A model generated the notes under the pieces. The model was not told where the DNA came from and made no database searches. It worked only from the letters and a program-made list of their open reading frames with translations. 32,069 nucleotides of DNA from Clostridiales bacterium (GTDB lineage Bacteria > Bacillota > Clostridia > Saccharofermentanales > Saccharofermentanaceae): positions 1 through 32,069 of the forward strand of contig JAGDCV010000006.1 of NCBI GenBank assembly GCA_017958365.1, in the 5' to 3' direction. Position numbers and translations under genes: made by a program. This document shows, piece by piece, positions 7,640 to 16,582 of this stretch; within the stretch, counting starts at the first letter, position 1, and every line of letters begins with the position of its first letter.

Positions 7640-9169
7640 ATGAATGAAGATTATATCCTGGAGATGAGGAATATAACCAAAGAGTTTCCAAGCGTTAAAG
7701 CATTAGACAACGTAAATTTCAAAGTAAAAAGAGGCGAGATCCACTGTCTCGTCGGAGAGAACGGAGCCGGTAAGAGCACTCTCATGAAGGTCTTATCCGG
7801 AGTCTGGAAGTACGGCACCTACACGGGAGACATCGTTTACAACGGGCAGGTGCAGCAGTTCAGAAGCATCGCGGACAGCGAAGCAAAAGGAATCGCGATC
7901 ATCTATCAGGAGCTCGCTCTCTTCCCGGAACTGTCAGTGTACGAGAACATCTTCCTGGGCCACGAGATCATGAACGGCCATGCGATCGACTGGAACGAGA
8001 CGATCGTAAAATCCAAAGAGTATCTTGATAAGGTGAGGCTCTCGGTCGATCCTTCAGCCAAGGTCAAGACACTCAACACAGGAAAGCAGCAGCTTGTCGA
8101 GATTGCAAAAGCACTTTCCAAGAATTGCAATCTTCTGATATTCGACGAGCCCACGTCATCCCTCAATGAGGACGACAGCCAGAACCTTTTGAATATTATG
8201 AGAGAACTGAAAGCGCAGGGCATCACCTGCATCATGATCTCTCACAAGCTCCGCGAAGTAACCGCGATAGCTGATACCATAACCGTCCTAAGAGACGGAT
8301 CGACCATCTGCTCACTCGATGCGAAGACAGACGACATATCCGAGTCGAACATCATCAAGAACATGGTCGGAAGAACAATTGATGACATCTACCCCAAGCG
8401 CCTCGAAAAGAACATCAGCGACGTCATCTTCGAAGTAAGGAACCTCTCCGCCGAGGACCGTGCAACAGGAAGACAGATACTGAAGAATGTAAGCTTCAAT
8501 GTTCATAAGGGTGAGATCATCGGACTTCAGGGTCTGATGGGAGCCGGAAGAACAGAGTGCGCACTGGCGGTGTTCGGTAATCCGTATAAGTACAAGATCA
8601 CGTCGGGTGAAGTCTTCATGAACGGTGAGAAGGTCAACTTCAAGAACCCGAAGCAGGCGATCAAGAACGGTCTTGCATATGTATCGGAAGACCGTAAGGG
8701 TAATGGTCTCGTACTTATCCAGGATGTTAAGTACAACACCACGATCTCGAACCTCGATGAACTTATCAGATTCGTATCGATAGACGGCAATAAGGAGATC
8801 GGCACGGCCGAAGGATACAAGAAGGAAATGAACATAAAGACGCCGACTGTCGCGACGAAGATAAACACTTTGTCAGGCGGCAATCAGCAGAAGGTCCAGA
8901 TATCCAAGTGGCTCTTCTCACACCCGAAGGTACTGATACTGGACGAGCCTACGAGAGGAATCGATGTAGGCGCCAAGTACGAGATCTATACGATCATGAA
9001 CAGTCTCGTTAAACAGGGAATGAGCATAATCATGATCTCGTCAGAGTTACCGGAAGTTCTCGGTATGTCAGACAGACTCTACGTCATGAGTGAAGGTCAG
9101 ATAACGGGAGAGCTTCCTATCGAAGAAGCAACAGAAGAGAAAGTTATGGCCATGGCCATCAACGCTTAA
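7640..9169 (+). CDS. mmsA: Sugar ABC transporter ATP-binding protein, double NBD (MmsA/GguA-like)
   Basis: 509 residues with two fused nucleotide-binding domains, the standard form for CUT2-type sugar importers. Domain 1: Walker A GENGAGKST (39-47), signature region LNTGKQQLVEIAKAL, Walker B LLIFDEPTSSL. Domain 2 (from about 255): degenerate Walker A GLMGAGRTE, signature LSGGNQQKVQISKW, Walker B VLILDEPTRGIDVG. The altered Walker A in the second half is normal for this family. It powers uptake with the binding protein upstream and the permease 18 bp downstream. A GAGAGG ribosome binding site precedes the ATG. Confidence 0.95.
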   Translation: MNEDYILEMRNITKEFPSVKALDNVNFKVKRGEIHCLVGENGAGKSTLMKVLSGVWKYGTYTGDIVYNGQVQQFRSIADSEAKGIAIIYQELALFPELSVYENIFLGHEIMNGHAIDWNETIVKSKEYLDKVRLSVDPSAKVKTLNTGKQQLVEIAKALSKNCNLLIFDEPTSSLNEDDSQNLLNIMRELKAQGITCIMISHKLREVTAIADTITVLRDGSTICSLDAKTDDISESNIIKNMVGRTIDDIYPKRLEKNISDVIFEVRNLSAEDRATGRQILKNVSFNVHKGEIIGLQGLMGAGRTECALAVFGNPYKYKITSGEVFMNGEKVNFKNPKQAIKNGLAYVSEDRKGNGLVLIQDVKYNTTISNLDELIRFVSIDGNKEIGTAEGYKKEMNIKTPTVATKINTLSGGNQQKVQISKWLFSHPKVLILDEPTRGIDVGAKYEIYTIMNSLVKQGMSIIMISSELPEVLGMSDRLYVMSEGQITGELPIEEATEEKVMAMAINA

Positions 9170-9187
9170 GAAACAGGAGGATTAAAA

Positions 9188-10447
9188 ATGAGCAGCAAAA
9201 CTGATGTTTTGACCAAGGGTGCGATCCTGACCGGTTCGAGGGGAAGAGGAATACCCGATTCCGACTACGAGAGTTCCAATATCTTGAACGAGGTTGTATC
9301 GCTTGTTAAGGACAATGCAGCAAGTTACATGATGTACTTCGCACTCATAGTGATCATGCTCGTATTCCAGGTATGGACAGAGGGTAAGTTCTTTACGGCA
9401 CAGAACATATCCAACCTTTTTAACCAGGCAGCGTATGTCGCTGTACTTGCCATCGGAATGACGATCATCCTTATCTTAAGACACATCGACCTGTCGTGCG
9501 GATACGTCGCAGGTCTGTCGGGTGCGGTAGCAGCCATCTTGATGGAGAAGATGGGTATGAATGTATGGATGTCGATGTTTATCGTTCTTGCCATGGGTCT
9601 TGCCATCGGACTTTACCAGGGCGCTCTCGTTACCAAGATCGGAATCCCTGCTTTCATCACGACTCTTGCTGGTATGTTCATCTTCAGAGGACTTCTCACG
9701 AGATCTTTGGCAGGTACAGGCACCATCATCGTAACGGATCCCACATTCAAGGCTATGTGCCAGGGATTCATCCCCGACTTCCCTAACAACAACACAGGCG
9801 TTCACATCGTCACCATGATCATTGCTGTTATCGCAGTCGTCATCTTCAATGCTTTCAAGATCAGATCAAGAATGAACAGAGAGAAGTACGGTTTCCCGGT
9901 TGCTTCACTTCCCATATTCATCGCGGGTAAGGTAGTGGTATCGGCAGTTATACTTTTCGCTGCATGGATGCTTGCCATCAACAAGGGTATCCCGATCAGT
10001 GCATGTATCGTTGCAGTTATCCTCGGAGCATATGCTTTCATGCTCTCGAAGACGAAGCTCGGTCGTCACATCTACGGTATCGGCGGTAACGACCAGGCAG
10101 CTGAGCTTTCAGGCGTAGACGTTAAGAAGGTCACGATGTTTGCATTCTGCTCCATGTCAGTTCTCGCTGCAATCGCAGGCTTCCTGTACACATCAAGACT
10201 TTCATCTGCAACACCTACTGCAGGCCTCGCATTCGAGATGGATGCCATCGCTTCTTCCTACATCGGAGGAACGGCTGTATCGGGTGGTGTCGGTAAGGTA
10301 ACAAATGCGATCATCGGTACGTTCGTTATCATGTCACTTACTAACGGAATGAACCTGATGAGCATCGATATCTCTTATCAGTACATCGTTAAGGGAATCA
10401 TCTTCATCATCGCAGTTGCGTTTGATGTTAAGTCGAAGAAGAAATGA
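9188..10447 (+). CDS. mmsB: Sugar ABC transporter permease (MmsB/GguB-like)
   Basis: 419 residues, very hydrophobic, about nine to ten membrane segments beginning near residue 48. The BPD_transp_2 family pattern is clear: NISNLFNQAAYVAVLAIGMT, IDLSCGYVAGLSGAVAAI, GIPAFITTLAGMFIFRGL and, near the end, ASSYIGGTAVSGGVGKVTNA. It forms the homodimeric channel of the importer with the ATPase upstream. The N-terminal ~45 residues are polar and cytoplasmic. AGGAGG precedes the start, and a strong terminator follows 27 bp after the stop, closing the operon. Confidence 0.95.
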   Translation: MSSKTDVLTKGAILTGSRGRGIPDSDYESSNILNEVVSLVKDNAASYMMYFALIVIMLVFQVWTEGKFFTAQNISNLFNQAAYVAVLAIGMTIILILRHIDLSCGYVAGLSGAVAAILMEKMGMNVWMSMFIVLAMGLAIGLYQGALVTKIGIPAFITTLAGMFIFRGLLTRSLAGTGTIIVTDPTFKAMCQGFIPDFPNNNTGVHIVTMIIAVIAVVIFNAFKIRSRMNREKYGFPVASLPIFIAGKVVVSAVILFAAWMLAINKGIPISACIVAVILGAYAFMLSKTKLGRHIYGIGGNDQAAELSGVDVKKVTMFAFCSMSVLAAIAGFLYTSRLSSATPTAGLAFEMDAIASSYIGGTAVSGGVGKVTNAIIGTFVIMSLTNGMNLMSIDISYQYIVKGIIFIIAVAFDVKSKKK

Positions 10448-10474
10448 CTCTTGGTCATTCATTGTAACCTCCAC

Positions 10475-10520
10475 AAGAACTCCGGCCGCGCGGGCAAAAC
10501 ACCCGTGCGGCAGTTCTTAT
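10475..10520 (+). terminator. Rho-independent terminator of the sugar transporter operon
   Basis: AAGAACT (10475-10481) pairs with AGTTCTT (10512-10518), and inside it CCGCGCGGG (10486-10494) pairs with CCCGTGCGG (10502-10510) across a 7-nt loop. The U-tract is short (TTAT), so efficiency may be moderate. Confidence 0.75.
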
Positions 10521-10579
10521 TCAGTGGAAGATATGGTTTAATAAGCGTGTAGGGGCGTTAAAAGGTTTGGAGGGCATTT

Positions 10580-12169
10580 ATGTATACGGTCATAGTAGCT
10601 GATGACGAAGAAGAGATCAGAAGTGCGCTGGTAAAAACGATAGATTGGAACAGTCTGGGATTCAGACTCGTGGGCGAGGCATCTAACGGTGCCGAGGCTC
10701 TGGATTTAACAGAGAAACTTTGTCCGGATCTTCTTATCACGGATATCATGATGCCCTTTATCGGAGGCATCGAACTTGCAAGACAGGTGCGTGAAGTAAG
10801 ACCGTCGACGCAGATAGTTTTTCTAACTGGTTACGAAGTATTCGAGTATGCCAAGAAGGCGATCCAGTACAACATCATAAGTTATCTTCTTAAGCCGATC
10901 TCATCCGAGGAGATGAGCCACGAACTTGTGAAGATAAGGAAGATGATCGATGACAAGTTCGACCAGTTCAAGTCGAACGAACAGGCGAAGGAACATCTCG
11001 ATACTTTATCGTTCGTCATGCCTTTGGTGCTTGACGGATATACACACGTTAATGCGGTAAACAACAGCGGCAGGATAATAAGCGAAGCTGATAAGTTGGG
11101 GCTCGTCGAACCCGGCGTCGATATATCCTACTGCATCATGGTGTCGAGCATCATAGATGATAACGGCATCAACATAACATCGAAGTCGAGCATCAATTCA
11201 TTTAACCTGATACTCGATAAATATCTTAAGCATGTAAGTTTCTTCAGTGACGGCCGCGTCGTAACGCTGCTTTACGGAACGAGAAGAACGCTCGAAAAGT
11301 ACATTCACATCGCAGTCGAAGACATCGCACAGAGCGTTCGAAGGATCATCGACTGCGCATGCTTCATCGGTGTCAGCAGAACATCGGATAACATAACTAA
11401 TCTTCACGAGCTTTACGTCGAGGCGATGAATGCCCTCTCGTATAACTACGATGAAGATGGAAATGTCAGATACATCTCCGACGTCGAGAATGATGTCTTC
11501 TCCGACATTGAAAGATTCGAGGTCTTCGTTGCCGAGGAGGAAAGATGCGTTAGAGGCGGGCTTCCCGATGAAGCTGCGAAGGCTGCGGATGAATTGTTCG
11601 AGCAGATAGACAATGTGAGCAGATATAAGTTAAGTGCAAACTTCATCGTGCCCAATCTTACGTCCTCCGTTTATAAGATCCTCTATGCCGTCGTTAACAA
11701 GGAGCAGACTGATAAACTTCAGGAGGAATGTCCGCTTCAGATGGCGGACATCTCGGGCAACGTTCAGAACATCAAAGAGTACTGCAAGAAGCTCTGCGTG
11801 ATGGCGGCACAGCTTGTTGAAGAGCAGTGCAAGAGCTCGGGTTCAAGACACTGTAAGCTCGCACTCGACATGATCGATAAGAACTTCTCCGATCCCGACA
11901 TCTCACTTGTAAGCGTGAGCCGTGAGATCTGTGTGAGTCCGAACTACTTAAGTTCCATCATCCGCAAGGAAACGGGAAGCACTTTCATTGAACTTCTTAC
12001 CAAAAGAAGGATGAAGACGGCGGAAGATCTTCTGCAGTTCCCTTCGATTAAGGTAAAAGACGTGGCGATAAAGTGCGGATACGAAGACCAGCACTACTTC
12101 AGCTACAGCTTCAAGAAGGCAACGGGTCTGTCGCCCATCCAGTATAAGAAGCAGCTTACGGAGTCATAA
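10580..12169 (+). CDS. YesN-type response regulator, REC plus AraC-family DNA-binding domain
   Basis: 529 residues. The receiver domain (1-120) has the acidic pair Asp8/Asp9, phospho-acceptor Asp55 in LLITDIMMP, Thr83 and Lys105 in LLKP. The middle ~300 residues form the usual poorly conserved linker. Residues about 430-525 are an AraC-type double helix-turn-helix: LALDMIDKNFSDPDISL, VSPNYLSSIIRKETGSTFIE, and the closing YEDQHYFSYSFKKATGLSP. GGAGGG lies at a good distance before the ATG. The kinase gene starts 8 bp after the stop, so the two are co-expressed. By analogy with similar clostridial loci it most likely controls the sugar transporter operon immediately upstream. Confidence 0.95.
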   Translation: MYTVIVADDEEEIRSALVKTIDWNSLGFRLVGEASNGAEALDLTEKLCPDLLITDIMMPFIGGIELARQVREVRPSTQIVFLTGYEVFEYAKKAIQYNIISYLLKPISSEEMSHELVKIRKMIDDKFDQFKSNEQAKEHLDTLSFVMPLVLDGYTHVNAVNNSGRIISEADKLGLVEPGVDISYCIMVSSIIDDNGINITSKSSINSFNLILDKYLKHVSFFSDGRVVTLLYGTRRTLEKYIHIAVEDIAQSVRRIIDCACFIGVSRTSDNITNLHELYVEAMNALSYNYDEDGNVRYISDVENDVFSDIERFEVFVAEEERCVRGGLPDEAAKAADELFEQIDNVSRYKLSANFIVPNLTSSVYKILYAVVNKEQTDKLQEECPLQMADISGNVQNIKEYCKKLCVMAAQLVEEQCKSSGSRHCKLALDMIDKNFSDPDISLVSVSREICVSPNYLSSIIRKETGSTFIELLTKRRMKTAEDLLQFPSIKVKDVAIKCGYEDQHYFSYSFKKATGLSPIQYKKQLTES

Positions 12170-12177
12170 CATCCCCG

Positions 12178-13881
12178 ATGATATACAGGAATCGCAACAA
12201 AGTGGTATCACTTTCAAATGCCATGACGCTTACCGTCGTGACATTGGCGAGCCTTGCGGTAATCATCGCTGCTGTCATCTTCAATTCGATGTTCCGCGAC
12301 TACATGGAGAACATCGCGATAACGAACTCGGAGCAGTCGGTGGACCAGGTATCTGTCACCATCAATAACTACACCGACGACATCATAGGGATAATGAATA
12401 AGCTTGCCTACGATAAGGACAGCGCTCCTTCCGCGGAGCTGTTCGAGGACCTTATCGACATACGTAATGACGTAGTCATGGTAAGCACTTACGACATGTC
12501 GGGAAACAACACAGGCATATGGTCCAACTACGATGTGAAGGATCCCGTGTTCACGAATCTTTCATACGACAGCATCTCGTCTTACGAAGGTGAGGGAGTC
12601 TACATCTCCGCGCCTCACGTCGTATCGGTTCTTGATAACAACTACCCGTGGGTCGTAACCATAACCGGATCATTCGTCGACGTGTCGGGAACTCCCGGTA
12701 TCATCGCGATCGACGTAAGATTCTCCGACATCGCAGGTTACATCGACGGCGTCGGAATCGGCCAGCACGGTTACTGCTTCATCATGGATAACGACGGAAA
12801 CATCATCTACCATCCGCAGCAGCAGCTCATACACACGGGACTTAAGTCGGAGAACGAGATGATAACGGGGCTGGCTGACGGCTCCCACATGGCGGACGGA
12901 GTCATCTATACCGTAAAGACTTTGGAAGACACAAACTGGAAGATCATCGGCGTTACCTATCTTGATGAGACCGTTACGAACAGAGTCAACACCATGATCA
13001 TCGTGTCCATCCTCATCCTCCTGCTTGTGGTTCTCGTGTCATTCCTAAGCGGAACACTTTTCTCATATCTTTTCACGAAGCCCGTAAAGAAACTTACGGA
13101 TGCGATGAGAGACTTCGAGGATAATGCGCAGGATTTTGTTTTCGAGCCTATTGTGGGTGCGGTTGAGGTAAACAGTCTGTCGGATTCCTTCGAGCACCTC
13201 GTTAAGAGGATACAGCAGCTGATGGAGGAGGTTAAGGCGGAGGAGAATACGCTTCGCAAGACGCAGCTCATGGCACTGCAGGCGCAGATCAATCCGCACT
13301 TCCTGTATAACACTCTCGATGCCATCTCGTGGATGTGCGAAGAGGGCAAGAACAAGGATGCCGTGCTGATGGTAAACAACCTCGCGAAATTATTCAGGAT
13401 AAGCATCAGCCGCGGCCAGGAGATAATCCCGATAGACAAGGAGATACAGCACGCGCAGTGTTACCTGCAGATACAAAAGTACAGGTATAAGAATCAGTTC
13501 GACTATAAGTTCGAGATAGACGATAACTTAAGGCAGTATCTTTGCAACAAGATAACCCTGCAGCCTCTGATCGAGAACGCGCTTTACCACGGCCTTAACA
13601 TGATCGATGAAGGCCTCATAATCATCCGCATTAAAGATGACGGTGACTGCATCATACTCGAGGTCGAGGACAACGGTATCGGCATGAGTGAGGATCAGGT
13701 CGCGGAGCTGTTCGTAGGTGACATCACCGACAGAGGCATCGGCGTTAAGAACGTCAACGACAGGATCAAGATCTATTTCGGTGACGAGTATGGCATTACG
13801 GTAAGATCGGAACTTGATGAAGGCACGACGGTTTCAATCAGGATCCCCAAGACTACGGAGGACGACAGGATTGAGAAGTAA
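12178..13881 (+). CDS. YesM-type sensor histidine kinase
   Basis: 567 residues. A first membrane segment (about 16-37), an extracytoplasmic Cache-like sensor (about 38-265), a second membrane segment (about 271-296) and a HAMP domain precede the His_kinase domain with phospho-acceptor His374 in QINPHFLYN. The ATPase domain shows LQPLIENALYHGL, VEDNGIGMS and GIGVKNVNDR. The start has no strong ribosome binding site of its own, only GGAG inside the end of the regulator gene, which suggests translational coupling. The 3' end overlaps the anchored binding-protein gene by 11 bp, tying sensor, kinase and regulator into one operon. Confidence 0.95.
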   Translation: MIYRNRNKVVSLSNAMTLTVVTLASLAVIIAAVIFNSMFRDYMENIAITNSEQSVDQVSVTINNYTDDIIGIMNKLAYDKDSAPSAELFEDLIDIRNDVVMVSTYDMSGNNTGIWSNYDVKDPVFTNLSYDSISSYEGEGVYISAPHVVSVLDNNYPWVVTITGSFVDVSGTPGIIAIDVRFSDIAGYIDGVGIGQHGYCFIMDNDGNIIYHPQQQLIHTGLKSENEMITGLADGSHMADGVIYTVKTLEDTNWKIIGVTYLDETVTNRVNTMIIVSILILLLVVLVSFLSGTLFSYLFTKPVKKLTDAMRDFEDNAQDFVFEPIVGAVEVNSLSDSFEHLVKRIQQLMEEVKAEENTLRKTQLMALQAQINPHFLYNTLDAISWMCEEGKNKDAVLMVNNLAKLFRISISRGQEIIPIDKEIQHAQCYLQIQKYRYKNQFDYKFEIDDNLRQYLCNKITLQPLIENALYHGLNMIDEGLIIIRIKDDGDCIILEVEDNGIGMSEDQVAELFVGDITDRGIGVKNVNDRIKIYFGDEYGITVRSELDEGTTVSIRIPKTTEDDRIEK

Positions 13882-14884
13882 GGAACATAATCTTCGCTAT
13901 GTGGTCATCATTAGCGCGATCCTGCTCGTTGCGGTCGGGGCCGGCATTCTCATGCTCGTAAAGATGGCATCGGATACGGGGTCCATCTTCCAGGTCAACG
14001 GACCGCGTGCGTACGTCGCGGTCATCGGTAAGTCGAACACGTCGGCGTTCTGGGAGAGCGTATCTTCAGGTGCGAGGGCATCGGCTGCGGAGTATAACCT
14101 CGACATGACATTCGAGGCCCCCGATAACGAGGAGGACTTCGAGGCACAAAATGAGATGATACGAAGCGCCATCGCCAAAGGTGCGGATGCGATCGTCTTC
14201 TCAGCCATCGACTATAACGGCAATGCGGATGCGATCAATGAAGCGATAGAAGCGGGCATCCCCGTCGTCATCATCGACAGTGACGTAAACAGCGACGGCG
14301 TATCGTGCAGAATAATGACCGATAACTATGCGGCAGGTCAGATGGCGGGAATGCAGGCGATAGAAGATGTCGAGGGCGAGCTCGTCGTGGGCGTAGTCAA
14401 CTACGATGTCAATTCGGCGAACGGACAGCAGCGTGAGCAGGGCTTCTGTGATGCGATCTCTTCATCGGGACGCGTAAGATCCGTTTACACGATCAACTGT
14501 CTGTCGACTCAGGAATCTGCATACGAAGGAACGGTGTCGCTCATCGGTGAGCATCCGGACATCAACATGCTCGCGGCATTAAACGAGCTCATGAGTCTCG
14601 GTTCGGGATATGCGGTAAGAGACATGGGTCTTCAGGATGAAGTCTCCATCTATGCGTTCGACAGTAATGTCGTATGCGTCGGTATGCTTGAGACTGGCGA
14701 GATCGACGGCCTTATCGTACAGAATCCCTATGCGATGGGTTACCTCGGAGTCGAGAATGCGTACAAGCTCATAAACGGGCTTCCGATCGATTCGGAACGC
14801 ATAGATACGACGACCACATACGTATCCTCATCAAATATGTATGACATTGATATACAACGCATGATATTCATGTTCGGAGAGTAG
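13871..14884 (+). CDS. Membrane-anchored sugar-binding protein, probable sensor partner of the kinase
   Basis: 337 residues from TTG 13871, chosen because GGAGG (13857-13861) lies 9 nt upstream and the protein then begins with a short basic stretch and one hydrophobic segment (YVVIISAILLVAVGAGILML). An in-frame ATG at 13814 would add a non-membrane N-terminus inside the kinase gene. The body is a Peripla_BP_4 domain: AYVAVIGKSNTSAFWESV, AIAKGADAIVFSAIDYN, AGIPVVIIDSDV, DNYAAGQMAG, DGLIVQNPYAMGYLGVENA. There is no lipobox Cys and no plausible cleavage motif, so it likely stays tethered by its N-terminus. No permease or ATPase follows, which favours sensing over transport, as known for XylFII with LytS/YesN in Clostridium beijerinckii. 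Confidence 0.85.
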   Translation: MRSKEHNLRYVVIISAILLVAVGAGILMLVKMASDTGSIFQVNGPRAYVAVIGKSNTSAFWESVSSGARASAAEYNLDMTFEAPDNEEDFEAQNEMIRSAIAKGADAIVFSAIDYNGNADAINEAIEAGIPVVIIDSDVNSDGVSCRIMTDNYAAGQMAGMQAIEDVEGELVVGVVNYDVNSANGQQREQGFCDAISSSGRVRSVYTINCLSTQESAYEGTVSLIGEHPDINMLAALNELMSLGSGYAVRDMGLQDEVSIYAFDSNVVCVGMLETGEIDGLIVQNPYAMGYLGVENAYKLINGLPIDSERIDTTTTYVSSSNMYDIDIQRMIFMFGE

Positions 14885-14891
14885 GAAATAC

Positions 14892-14920
14892 TTGAATCTT
14901 TTGTTCCTTCGTGCTTTATT
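14892..14920 (+). promoter_or_regulatory. Probable promoter of the cysE operon
   Basis: TTGAAT (14892-14897), a 17-bp spacer and TTTATT (14915-14920) precede the serine acetyltransferase gene by about 30 bp. The boxes are moderate matches, but spacing is ideal and the site lies in the only gap between the sensor operon and this gene. Confidence 0.5.
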
Positions 14921-14949
14921 AAAAGGCAAGAAGTTAACAGGAGATAACT

Positions 14950-15891
14950 GTGAGTATGAGCAGAGAAGAGAAATATAAGCGTCTTGATAAGCTCGTAGAC
15001 GAGATGAACAGAAATTATGAGGAAGTAGACATCCTCAATGCGCTCGGAAAGCGCAAGCTTCCGGACCGCGATAAGATAATCACCATCATCAAGGCCATAA
15101 GAAGACTTATGTTCCCGGGTTACTTCGGGCAGGTTGCTTTCGAGAAGACTTCTTCCCACTATTTTGCAGGTGAGATGATAAGTTCCGTTATCGAAGAGCT
15201 TAAGAAGCATATCATAATCGCTTTGAAGTACGGCCGGGATGAGGTCGACGAGAAGGAGATCGCGAAGAAGGCAGAGGATATCTGCTATGACTTCGCTGAG
15301 ACATTCCCAGAGATCTTAAGGGTGCTTCTTACTGACGTACAGGCAGGTTACGACGGAGACCCCGCTTCAGGCAGCAAGGAAGCCGTCATCTTCTGCTATC
15401 CCGGATTCAATGCGATATTCATCTACAGGATCGCTCACGAGCTCTATGTACGTGACGTGCCTTTCATTCCCCGAATGATGACAGAGTATGCTCATTCAAG
15501 AACGGGAATCGATATCAACCCGGGTGCGAAGATCGGCGAATACTTCTTCATCGACCACGGTACGGGCGTTGTTATCGGTGAGACAACAGAGATTGGTAAC
15601 AATGTTAAACTCTATCAGGGCGTTACTTTGGGCGCTCTGTCGACCCGTAAGGGACAGCTCCTCTCGGGCGTTAAGAGACATCCTACCATCGGTGATAACG
15701 TCACGATCTACTCCACTGCGACCATCCTCGGAGGCGAGACGACGATCGGTGCCAATACGACGATCGGCGGTAACTCTTTCATCACTGAGCCCGTTCCCGC
15801 CAACACGAGAGTAAGCATCAAGACCCCTGAACTATCCATCAAGGGTTCTGTTACCGAGTCCAAGGAGTCACCGTACGACTGGACCATCTGA
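14950..15891 (+). CDS. cysE: Serine O-acetyltransferase (EpsC-type CysE)
   Basis: 313 residues. It catalyses acetyl-CoA + L-serine to O-acetylserine, the first step of cysteine synthesis. The N-terminal helical half is the SAT domain; the C-terminal half is a left-handed beta-helix of hexapeptide repeats. Conserved parts seen: RIAHELY, MMTEYAHSRTGIDINPGA, GEYFFIDHGTGVVIGET, GNNVKLYQGVTLGA and HPTIGDNVTIY. The start is GTG 14950, 6 nt after AGGAG (14939-14943); an ATG two codons later is possible but 12 nt away. It is followed after 13 bp by the nitroreductase-like gene, so three genes probably form one transcript. Confidence 0.93.
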   Translation: MSMSREEKYKRLDKLVDEMNRNYEEVDILNALGKRKLPDRDKIITIIKAIRRLMFPGYFGQVAFEKTSSHYFAGEMISSVIEELKKHIIIALKYGRDEVDEKEIAKKAEDICYDFAETFPEILRVLLTDVQAGYDGDPASGSKEAVIFCYPGFNAIFIYRIAHELYVRDVPFIPRMMTEYAHSRTGIDINPGAKIGEYFFIDHGTGVVIGETTEIGNNVKLYQGVTLGALSTRKGQLLSGVKRHPTIGDNVTIYSTATILGGETTIGANTTIGGNSFITEPVPANTRVSIKTPELSIKGSVTESKESPYDWTI

Positions 15892-15904
15892 CGGAGGACG
15901 ATAA

Positions 15905-16582
15905 ATGAACGAAGATCTCGGAAAACTCGTAGAAGCAATAAAGGACAGACATTCCGTAAGAAGCTACATGAACCTTCCGATCGAGCAGGAGAAGCTCGAT
16001 AAGTTAAGCGAGATCATTGAAGAGTGCAATAAAGAGGGGGATCTTCATATCCAGCTTTGCAATAAGGCAGGAAAGACCTACAGCCGTATCATGAATAAGG
16101 TTGCAGGATTGGGAAGCGCGCCGAGTGTCATCGCGTGCGTCGGTAAGGACGATGCGACTTTGGACGAGAGAGTCGGATACTACGGCGAGAAGATCGTGCT
16201 TTGTGCCCAGCAGCTGGGACTTAGCACATGCTGGACCGGAACATTCAGCGCCAAGAACGTACCGGTTATGGTATCGGGGGGAGAGAGGCTCGTAATCGTT
16301 ATTGCCGTAGGCTACGGCGCTAACGGCGGAAGGCCTCATAAGTCAAAATCAATGGAGCAGGTCCTCGCTACGACAGGTCAGACACCCAAGTGGTTCGACT
16401 TCGGCGTTGACATGGCTTTGCTCGCTCCGACGGCTATTAATCAGCAGAAATTCAGGATCGGACTTAAGGACGACGGAACCGTTACCTTCGAGGACAAGGG
16501 CGGTCCCTTCAGTAAGGTCGATCTCGGTATTGTTAAGTATCATTTTGAAGTTGGTGCCGAATACATTAAATCTCAATCATGA
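15905..16582 (+). CDS. Nitroreductase-family protein
   Basis: 225 residues. The family's FMN-binding N-terminus is recognisable (AIKDRHSVRSYMNLPIEQEKL), as is the central GYYGEKIVLCAQQLGLSTCW segment. The C-terminal part (GGRPHKSKSMEQVL and LLAPTAINQQKFRI) matches the putative nitroreductase subfamily common in Clostridia, in which the Ala-Pro-Thr-Ala-Asn/Ile-Gln-Gln pattern recurs. Substrate unknown; such flavoproteins reduce quinones, nitro compounds or flavins with NAD(P)H. A good CGGAGG precedes the ATG. Its stop overlaps the start of the radical SAM gene (ATGA at 16579-16582), indicating coupled translation. Confidence 0.85.
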   Translation: MNEDLGKLVEAIKDRHSVRSYMNLPIEQEKLDKLSEIIEECNKEGDLHIQLCNKAGKTYSRIMNKVAGLGSAPSVIACVGKDDATLDERVGYYGEKIVLCAQQLGLSTCWTGTFSAKNVPVMVSGGERLVIVIAVGYGANGGRPHKSKSMEQVLATTGQTPKWFDFGVDMALLAPTAINQQKFRIGLKDDGTVTFEDKGGPFSKVDLGIVKYHFEVGAEYIKSQS

